This document shows, piece by piece, positions 16,960 to 22,039 of a stretch of 22,039 nt of DNA. Made by a program: the position numbers and the translations under genes. Below the pieces are notes generated by a model that worked only from the letters and a program-made list of their open reading frames with translations, did no database searches and was not told the DNA's origin. The DNA is from Bacillota bacterium (GTDB lineage Bacteria > Bacillota_I > Bacilli_A > Acholeplasmatales > Acholeplasmataceae), in NCBI GenBank assembly GCA_006226985.1, contig SBGC01000148.1:1-22039 (forward strand), read 5' to 3'. Positions within the stretch are counted from its first letter, which is position 1. Every line of letters starts with the position of its first letter.

Positions 16960-17709
16960 CTATTTTTGTTCTTTCTTTAATTCTTCTAATATTTGTTGAC
17001 GCATCTTTTCTTTTTCAGCTTCTAGATTAGCTAATGCTTGTTCTTTCTCTTTTTCAAGATCAGAGGTTAGTTTTTCTTTATTAATCATAAACACATTTTT
17101 CACAAGGAATACAGTTTCAATAATTAATAACAAAAGAACTGGGAATACAACAAACATTAAAAATCCATTAGGGGTTTGAATCGTTTTCATTGCTTGACCA
17201 AAACCAGGTAATTGTCCTGTATATACACCTAATACATTTTCATAAGAGATAGCTTCTAGATATGTTTCTTGATAATTCACATAACCTGGATCTTCTTCAT
17301 CCGGCATCTCTGGAGCAGCATCTCCGCGTGTAATATAAACAACTTTACCATTATTGTCTTCAGTAACTTCAACAATTCTATGTGTAATCAAACCATTTCC
17401 ACCAATACCAGGAATGTTCATTTTGAAGTAAGTGATAATATCTCCAACTTTTAAGTTTTGTTTCTGTGATTCACTGGGAATACGCACAAAAATCAAGTCT
17501 TTAGTTGAAAAAGAATCTTCTTCATCTCCATCCATAGAACTCGTTAAAACAGTTAAGAATCCACGTCCACCAATATTTGCAATATCACCGGTTGTTTTTA
17601 GCTTAGTGTTTGCAACAGCGAATAATATTAAAATGAGCAATGCAGAATAAAATATAACATTCAGTGAGATTTTTGTAACTCTCTTGACTACAAGTTTTTT
17701 ATTGCTCAT
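16960..17709 (-). CDS. ER-type (SipW-like) signal peptidase I, first copy, with coiled-coil tail
   Basis: I chose ATG 17709 (MSNKKLVV), which has AAAGGA 5 bases upstream; the longer frame to 17763 would start inside a hairpin and lacks a site. Of 249 residues, about 14-34 form the membrane anchor. The nucleophile is in LTSSMDGDEED (S58), the general base is His in LITHRIVEV (H110), and the acidic site is ITRGDAAPEMPD (D130), so this is the Ser-His-Asp archaeal/ER branch, as in SipW. A second membrane span covers about 183-207, and residues 210-249 are a Glu/Lys-rich coiled coil. It directly follows the probable major subunit gene, as sipW accompanies tasA in Bacillus. It probably processes the A-W-type signal segments of the subunits encoded here. 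Confidence 0.9.
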   Translation of the reverse strand: MSNKKLVVKRVTKISLNVIFYSALLILILFAVANTKLKTTGDIANIGGRGFLTVLTSSMDGDEEDSFSTKDLIFVRIPSESQKQNLKVGDIITYFKMNIPGIGGNGLITHRIVEVTEDNNGKVVYITRGDAAPEMPDEEDPGYVNYQETYLEAISYENVLGVYTGQLPGFGQAMKTIQTPNGFLMFVVFPVLLLLIIETVFLVKNVFMINKEKLTSDLEKEKEQALANLEAEKEKMRQQILEELKKEQK

Positions 17710-17739
17710 AAATATCCTTTCGATTTTCCTAAATGGGTG

Positions 17740-17769
17740 ATCCGTGTGACCTAAGTCGATCACACGGAC
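17740..17769 (-). other. Intercistronic RNA hairpin after subunit C, without U-tract
   Basis: GTCCGTGTGA (17769-17760 on the - strand) and TCACACGGAT (17749-17740) form a 10-bp stem with a 10-nt loop. No T-run follows in either direction, so it is not an intrinsic terminator. It lies between the likely major subunit and the signal peptidase, where an mRNA-stabilising or processing hairpin would raise the level of the upstream message. Confidence 0.6.
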
Positions 17770-17812
17770 CAGACTAGAATAGGAAATTAGTAATTAAATG
17801 TTTTAGTACTTA

Positions 17813-18745
17813 TTAAGCAGCAGCAATGAATCTCAAACCAGTAGTAATTGTTCTACCTAAGATACCATTAAGAGCTTCTGCATCCCAACCTTCTAACCAA
17901 ATACGGATCACGATAGTTCCATAATATTCTTGGTCATGAATAGCTGATTGACCTGAAGTCATTGTTAAAACCTTAAGACCAACGCCTGGAGCGATTGAAG
18001 TTACTGTTGAAACAGTAGTCACTGAATCTGCACCACCAGGAAGTGTGTTTGTACTTTCATAGTAGAAGTTAACTGCACCATCAACACCTATACCACCATT
18101 TGTTAAGTCAGCTGCTGATAAACCACCAAGTACTGTGTTTGTATTTAATGCTGGGTTTTCATAAACGTGAGTAGTTACTTCTGGACCTGTACCAGGATCA
18201 ACCATACCAGTAATTGATAATCTCATTGCATCAGCTGCATCAGTTGGATATGTTTGTGTAGTATTTCTTGGATTTCCAAGTGAGTCAACGAATGGAACAG
18301 CTGGACGATATTGTACAACACCACTTGTTAATGATACTTGATCCCAAGCGATTTCATCTGCTGAGTTAGATCTGAAGTGTAGAGGAATTTCTACATAACC
18401 TGATGTTGTAATGTCACCGATTGCTCCAATACCTAATGTTCTAAATGTTCTACCATCTTGTGAAGTCACATGTGTGAACAATGGTTGTCCGCCATATGCT
18501 GCATCGAGGTAAGCTAAGATATCAGCAGTTGTTAATGTAGTTCTCCACACTAAATCTTCTGGTAATGTAGCTAAATCGTCAACTGCGATTTCGATACCGG
18601 CATCCATAATAATGTCTACTTCAAAGTCTTGAATTACTGATGTATTGGTTAAAGTAAACCATGCAAATGTTGTTGTTCCAAGTGTTGCAACTGTTACAAC
18701 AACTGTTAATACGGCAAGTATTAATTTTCTAGTCATTTTTGTCAT
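17813..18745 (-). CDS. TasA-like secreted protein C, probable major fibre subunit (310 aa)
   Basis: ATG 18745 has GGGAG 10 bases upstream. Residues 7-27 form a signal segment followed by TTFAWFTLTNTSVIQDFEVD, the A-W-F junction characteristic of SipW-dependent proteins. The mature chain is rich in Thr, Ala, Gly and Val, lacks Cys, and is beta-rich, as expected for a polymerising subunit of the TasA/camelysin type. The C-terminal motif IRIWLEGWDAEAL followed by a last strand ending RFIAAA is shared with subunits A and B. It is directly followed by a signal peptidase gene and is flanked by two non-terminating hairpins, which suggests its message is handled separately. Its composition differs from the neighbours (more Ala/Gly/Thr). 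The major-subunit role is inferred. Confidence 0.82.
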   Translation of the reverse strand: MTKMTRKLILAVLTVVVTVATLGTTTFAWFTLTNTSVIQDFEVDIIMDAGIEIAVDDLATLPEDLVWRTTLTTADILAYLDAAYGGQPLFTHVTSQDGRTFRTLGIGAIGDITTSGYVEIPLHFRSNSADEIAWDQVSLTSGVVQYRPAVPFVDSLGNPRNTTQTYPTDAADAMRLSITGMVDPGTGPEVTTHVYENPALNTNTVLGGLSAADLTNGGIGVDGAVNFYYESTNTLPGGADSVTTVSTVTSIAPGVGLKVLTMTSGQSAIHDQEYYGTIVIRIWLEGWDAEALNGILGRTITTGLRFIAAA

Positions 18746-18782
18746 TTTTCTAGTCTCCCTATATTTCTTTTTATTTTTTTAT

Positions 18783-18807
18783 GTTAATTAACCTTCGTTA
18801 ATTTAAC
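18783..18807 (-). other. Intercistronic RNA hairpin before subunit C
   Basis: GTTAAATTAAC (18807-18797) and GTTAATTAAC (18792-18783) form a stem with a single bulge around a GAAG loop, just after the stop of subunit B and 38 bp before the subunit C start. On the - strand it is followed by A-rich sequence, not a U-run, so it is not a terminator. A role in mRNA processing or 5' protection is plausible. Confidence 0.5.
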
Positions 18808-18809
18808 CC

Positions 18810-19781
18810 TTATTCGTTTGCTGGGTTAGCTAATTTGAATTGCAACTGGATTCTAATTTGATCATTCCCAATTGCATCAAATGCATCTGCATCCCAACCT
18901 TCAACCCAAATGTTTATTCTGACTTTGGATTGGTAATACGTTCTTTCCTCATCACTGATTAACTCTGTTTCTTGTAGAGTTGCTATCTGTGATTCATTAT
19001 CGAGTGCTTGATACGGATTTTGTGGGTCCATCAAGGACAATCGATAGGTAGTGTTTGGGAATGTTGTCGGTGGAAACAAGTATAATCTTGCTCTTTTGTT
19101 GAAGTAACTGAGCATTCCAAACGATACACCATAACCTCTTGCACTATTTTCTGAAGGATCATAGATGATATTCTTTAATTCATCTATTGATCTTTGATCG
19201 AGAGGATTCATATCATCTCTTAATTCTCTAATACCAATTCTTAATGCATCACTTGCGTAATATTGATCAATTGAACCTACATTAACTGTATCTTCTGGAA
19301 GTGGTCCATTGAAGAATGTTTCATTCGACATCCAATATACACCACGTGAGACAACAAACGTTCCAAGCATATCGTAGTTGTAATAGTCAATCAAAGTATT
19401 TATATTGTTGAATAAATAGATTGCTCTTTCAGGTCTTGTTGATCTAAACCATAAATCAAATGTGACATAGTGGAAATTAGGAATTGCTTCGTTATGTCCT
19501 CTTAATCCTCCGGTGTAAAAGTTAATGTTATCAAGTGTTGTTGCATCATAGAGTGTTACACCTTCAAATAATTCTGCAATTTCTTCTCTCGGTAAGCTAT
19601 TGTAAAATGTTTCGCCGTCAATTGAAATTTGTAAATCATCTCCAGCTGAGGCTGTTAATCCAATACCATCAATATTATTAATGGTTGCGAGTGATACCCA
19701 TGCATATGCGATCACTCCTATTGTGATGATCATCGAAGTTGAAATCAGTAAGATGAGAAGAATTCGTCTTAAAATTCTCAT
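18810..19781 (-). CDS. TasA-like secreted protein B (323 aa)
   Basis: ATG 19781 is preceded by a weak GGTGAT site and lies 10 bp after the stop of subunit A, so translation may be coupled. The N-terminus is MRILRRILLILL with a hydrophobic core ending IAYAWVSLATINN, the A-W signal junction of this set. The mature region reads ASAGDDLQISIDG and continues beta-rich with no Cys. Near the C-terminus INIWVEGWDADAFDAI matches the motif of A and C, and the last strand is IRIQLQFKL. I read it as a structural or minor subunit of the same fibre family. It is moderately similar in layout to C but richer in Asn, Tyr and Arg, which argues against an interchangeable copy. Confidence 0.8.
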   Translation of the reverse strand: MRILRRILLILLISTSMIITIGVIAYAWVSLATINNIDGIGLTASAGDDLQISIDGETFYNSLPREEIAELFEGVTLYDATTLDNINFYTGGLRGHNEAIPNFHYVTFDLWFRSTRPERAIYLFNNINTLIDYYNYDMLGTFVVSRGVYWMSNETFFNGPLPEDTVNVGSIDQYYASDALRIGIRELRDDMNPLDQRSIDELKNIIYDPSENSARGYGVSFGMLSYFNKRARLYLFPPTTFPNTTYRLSLMDPQNPYQALDNESQIATLQETELISDEERTYYQSKVRINIWVEGWDADAFDAIGNDQIRIQLQFKLANPANE

Positions 19782-19791
19782 ATCATCACCA

Positions 19792-20502
19792 CTAATCGAA
19801 TGTGTTAACTGTGAAGTTCATCGTCAATCTGATTCGACCACCGATAATTTCATCGGTTGTATCAGGATCATATCCTTCTAACCATATAAGTATACTGAAT
19901 TTTTTAATTTGCCCTGGTTTGAAATTTGTGAATGTCTTACGCATAACCATTTGTTCAGTAATGAATGGAGTACTTTCTGGCATAATGTCTGGGTAATATG
20001 GAGGATTTTCTAAATCAATTCGATCTTCCATTTGATACATCGACTGTACACCATCTTCAATCACGAGTACTCTTACAGCGTGATCTAATCTACGGTTAAC
20101 ATCGGTAATTCTCACGTAATATGTGATATCTACTGTCTCGTTACCTGTGTTTTGAATATAGAAGGTATACGCAACGTATTCATGATCAGGATCTGTATAA
20201 TTACCATTGGTTGCTTCAACTTCTTCAATCTTTAACCAAGAGTATGTCATATCTCTTGCTTCATCGATAGGTTCAGTCATCAATCTCGATAGTTGTTCGT
20301 TAAATGAAGGTTCCTCTGAGATGACGATTCCTCTTATTGCTGCTGCTTCATCAACTGAAATGACGAAGTTACCAGCATTTTGTCCATAAAAGGTAATAAT
20401 CGCGAATGCAATGGATAACATGCCTGAGATAATAATACCGAGTGTTACAATTCGATTTCTTATTCTTCTTTTTCTAAATCCTAACACATTCGATAATCTC
20501 AT
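19792..20502 (-). CDS. TasA-like secreted protein A (236 aa), first gene of the operon
   Basis: ATG 20502 has AAGGAGG 7 bases upstream. The start has an unusually long basic region (RKRRIRNR) before the hydrophobic segment at about 19-38, which ends AFAIITFYGQNAGNF; Trp is replaced by other residues at the junction. The mature part contains ISVDEAAAIRGIVISEEPSF and then a beta-sandwich-like region with YTFYIQNTGNETVDITYYVRI, the N-T-G-x-x-x-V-D-x-x-Y strand pair common in SipW-associated proteins. The C-terminal motif ILIWLEGYDPDTTDEI and the strand IRLTMNFTV tie it to B and C. It could be an anchoring or initiating subunit because it is first behind the promoter and riboswitch (inference). 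Confidence 0.8.
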   Translation of the reverse strand: MRLSNVLGFRKRRIRNRIVTLGIIISGMLSIAFAIITFYGQNAGNFVISVDEAAAIRGIVISEEPSFNEQLSRLMTEPIDEARDMTYSWLKIEEVEATNGNYTDPDHEYVAYTFYIQNTGNETVDITYYVRITDVNRRLDHAVRVLVIEDGVQSMYQMEDRIDLENPPYYPDIMPESTPFITEQMVMRKTFTNFKPGQIKKFSILIWLEGYDPDTTDEIIGGRIRLTMNFTVNTFD

Positions 20503-20509
20503 GGGATAT

Positions 20510-20516
20510 CCTCCTT
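20510..20516 (-). promoter_or_regulatory. Shine-Dalgarno site of operon gene A
   Basis: AAGGAGG on the - strand, 7 bases before ATG 20502. It lies beyond the riboswitch terminator, so control here is by transcription termination rather than by masking this site. Confidence 0.8.
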
Positions 20517-20561
20517 TACATCGTTTTGATGATTCCTTTTTTGATGTTAATGTTAAGAAAC

Positions 20562-20595
20562 AAAAAAGCCAGTGTCATCTCTAATGACAACTGGC
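20562..20595 (-). terminator. Riboswitch-controlled intrinsic terminator in the operon leader
   Basis: On the - strand AGCCAGTTGTCAT (20595-20583) pairs with ATGACACTGGCT (20578-20567) apart from one bulged T, and a run of six T follows. The 5' arm overlaps the conserved GGUAGC and AGUU at the aptamer's 3' end, so the ligand-bound aptamer should prevent the terminator. It is also the first terminator downstream of the GGDEF-EAL gene. Confidence 0.88.
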
Positions 20596-20660
20596 TACCA
20601 TTTCAGGCCCTTTAGTTTTGCGTCCCTAGGTTTCCCTAAGTTTGCCTTTTACATTCGGTA
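20585..20660 (-). ncRNA. Cyclic-di-GMP-I (GEMM-I) riboswitch, operon leader
   Basis: On the - strand the core reads GGCAAAAC; P2 CUUAGG-GAAA-CCUAGG with a GAAA loop; GACGCAAAAC; GGGCCUGAAAUGGUAGC; then AGUU. AACU and AGUU close the lower P3 helix, so the A replacing G in GACGCAAAGC is compensated (A-U instead of G-U). The G aligned with Vc2 G20 is retained, so c-di-GMP is the expected ligand. The position I would align with Vc2 C92 appears to be U here and C in the internal copy, but the alignment by eye is uncertain. A small GUAUCA/UGAUAC hairpin lies just upstream of the core. Expected action: c-di-GMP binding permits read-through into gene A. Confidence 0.92.
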
Positions 20661-20681
20661 TCAAGAAACTGATACACCTTG

Positions 20682-20710
20682 ATTATATTGCAAGTGATTC
20701 TAATTGTCAA
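20682..20710 (-). promoter_or_regulatory. Consensus sigma-A promoter of the fibre operon
   Basis: On the - strand TTGACA (20710-20705), a 17-bp spacer and TATAAT (20687-20682) form a perfect consensus promoter. The predicted start at about 20675 is just upstream of the riboswitch. A promoter this strong implies that regulation rests mainly on the downstream RNA switch. Confidence 0.92.
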
Positions 20711-20728
20711 CACATTTTTTTACATTTT

Positions 20729-22039
20729 TTAAATATTTTTCCAACCTTCAGTTCCGATGTACCCACGTAATGCCTCTGCAGAGAGTGGCTTACTAAAGTA
20801 AAAGCCCTGCATGATGTCAATATTATACTTCTTCGCTTCATCAAGCATTTCTTTATTTTCGATCACTTCACATACAACTTCATACTTATTTCGCTTAGCA
20901 AACTCAACTAAAAGCGATGCGAACTTAGCTTTCATGTAGGATTCTTCTTCTTTTAAAAACTCGTTGTCAAGCTTAATAATATCAATATCAAGTTCCTCAA
21001 CGCGAGATAATGTTGCATAATCAAGTCCGAAACCATCAATAGCAATTTTAAATCCTAACTCTTTTAGTTTCTTCAAGTTTTTAAAGATATTGATTTGCTT
21101 ATCGAAAACAGCAAATTCGATGATTTCAAGAATAATACTATCTGCACTCATGCGATACTTCTTTAAAATCTTTTGGAAATCCATTGCAAGTGAATCATTC
21201 ATCAACTGTTTTGGTGATAAGTTCATTGAGAATAAAATTTCTCTTTTTGGAAATTCTTGTTTAAGTTCTTGATATGTTTTAATCAATGTCTCAATACCCC
21301 ATAAACCAATCCAGTTAATATCACCAGATTGTTCCATAATACCTAAGAACTTAAAGGGTGATAATAAACCGTGTTCAGGGTGATTCCAACGAATAAGTGC
21401 TTCAACACCATAAAGATTGTTTGTTTTTACATTAATCATCGGATGATAGAATAATTGGAATTCTTTATGTTGAATCGCATGCTTAATCTGATAATAGTAT
21501 TCAACATGTTCACCAGCTTGATCACTCATTTCTTCATTATAGACTCTAACAGCATTACCACCATTCTTTTTAATGATGTATGTAGCAATCTTTAATGAAT
21601 CAAGCATATCTTTAAGTGTAGAACCGTGCACGGGATAGAAGGCAATCGCAATCGATCCGGTAGCGTTAATTTGTGTATCACCAAATAATTTAATGGATCG
21701 ACCAATCGCTACTTTTAATTTGTTTCCTAAATCGACAACTTCTGTTCGGTCATAGTCCATGGTGAGAAAAATAAGAAACTCATCGTTTTGAAGTCTAGCA
21801 ATTTTAACACCTTTTGGTAATACATATTCAATATTTTTTACAATTTTTTCTAATATTTTCTCTGATTCAGTTTGACCAAAGGCATTAATAAAGTCTGAGA
21901 ACTTATCTAAGTCAATATATATTAGTGAGAATTGACCATCTTTACCTAAGCGTGCCATATATGATGTTATCATCGATGTAATTTCTGTTTTAGATAGTAC
22001 ACCTTCAATAGATAATGCTCTTTCTTCAAGAATTCTTTT
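20729..22039 (-). CDS. GGDEF-EAL cyclic-di-GMP protein with altered active sites (partial, N-terminus outside window)
   Basis: The frame runs to the window edge; the ATG at 21973 is internal. The visible part is a GGDEF-like domain followed by an EAL domain. The GGDEF loop reads RLQNDEF (about 21776-21793), so both glycines of GGDEF are gone, although the metal-site region YIDLDKF is kept. No RxxD I-site is seen. The EAL domain retains EALIRW, NLSPKQL, LEIIE, IIKLD, CEVIE and MQGFYFSKPL, but the DDFG loop reads IDGFGLDYATL (about 21026-21037), so the second conserved Asp is Gly. Cyclase activity is unlikely, and phosphodiesterase activity may be reduced or lost. It may instead bind c-di-GMP or act as a weak phosphodiesterase. 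It lies directly upstream of the riboswitch-controlled operon with no terminator of its own. Confidence 0.9.
   Translation of the reverse strand, partial: KRILEERALSIEGVLSKTEITSMITSYMARLGKDGQFSLIYIDLDKFSDFINAFGQTESEKILEKIVKNIEYVLPKGVKIARLQNDEFLIFLTMDYDRTEVVDLGNKLKVAIGRSIKLFGDTQINATGSIAIAFYPVHGSTLKDMLDSLKIATYIIKKNGGNAVRVYNEEMSDQAGEHVEYYYQIKHAIQHKEFQLFYHPMINVKTNNLYGVEALIRWNHPEHGLLSPFKFLGIMEQSGDINWIGLWGIETLIKTYQELKQEFPKREILFSMNLSPKQLMNDSLAMDFQKILKKYRMSADSIILEIIEFAVFDKQINIFKNLKKLKELGFKIAIDGFGLDYATLSRVEELDIDIIKLDNEFLKEEESYMKAKFASLLVEFAKRNKYEVVCEVIENKEMLDEAKKYNIDIMQGFYFSKPLSAEALRGYIGTEGWKNI

Noticed and set aside
17710..17763. Longer start for the first signal peptidase
   Set aside because: It runs through the 17740-17769 hairpin without a ribosome-binding site; ATG 17709 has one and gives the expected N-terminal anchor.
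1..22039. CRISPR arrays, tRNA/rRNA genes, insertion sequences, attachment sites
   Set aside because: No regularly spaced direct repeats, no tRNA or rRNA-like sequence, no transposase or integrase and no terminal inverted repeats were seen on either strand. No gene-free stretch exceeds 300 bases.

Overview
The window looks like chromosomal DNA of an AT-rich, low-GC Gram-positive bacterium. Ribosome-binding sites are strong AGGAGG types, promoters are near-consensus sigma-A, and intrinsic terminators end in U-tracts. TGG encodes Trp and TGA is used as a stop (TGA at 11169-11171), so the code is standard and Mycoplasma-type recoding is excluded. Cyclic-di-GMP signalling and ER-type signal peptidases fit Bacillota or the Acholeplasma/Izemoplasma/Haloplasma side of the Mollicutes. 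I cannot name the species from sequence alone.

Left part (1-3710, + strand): the tail of a membrane protein, a small His-rich protein, and then a TetR-regulated ABC-2 exporter operon (regulator, ATPase, two permeases, a 64-aa two-helix membrane protein). The operon has a consensus promoter and a palindrome at the predicted transcription start. It ends at a bidirectional terminator shared with the long minus-strand operon.

Main part (20710 down to 3684, - strand): one apparent operon of about 17 kb with ten co-directional genes and short or overlapping junctions. It starts at a TTGACA-N17-TATAAT promoter followed by a c-di-GMP-I (GEMM-I) riboswitch fused to a terminator. In order it encodes three secreted TasA-like subunits sharing a C-terminal W-(L/V)-E-G-(W/Y)-D motif; an ER-type (SipW-like) signal peptidase; a membrane-anchored McrB-type AAA+ ATPase; a DUF2357-like coiled-coil partner; and a second ER-type signal peptidase. 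A second c-di-GMP-I riboswitch-terminator follows, inside the operon, and then two more TasA-like proteins and a secreted giant of about 2487 residues (GLUG-like repeats, then beta-rich domains).

Right end (20729-22039, - strand): the C-terminal part of a GGDEF-EAL protein directly upstream of the operon promoter. Its GGDEF motif is degenerate and one conserved EAL aspartate is replaced.

Interpretation (inference): this is a c-di-GMP-controlled surface-fibre or adhesin export and assembly system. The early subunits, processing peptidases and an AAA+ machine sit behind the first RNA switch; the minor subunits and giant protein sit behind a second. The combination of two serial GEMM-I switches, two coiled-coil-tailed signal peptidases and a membrane McrB-like ATPase with a DUF2357-like partner is the part that looks undescribed.
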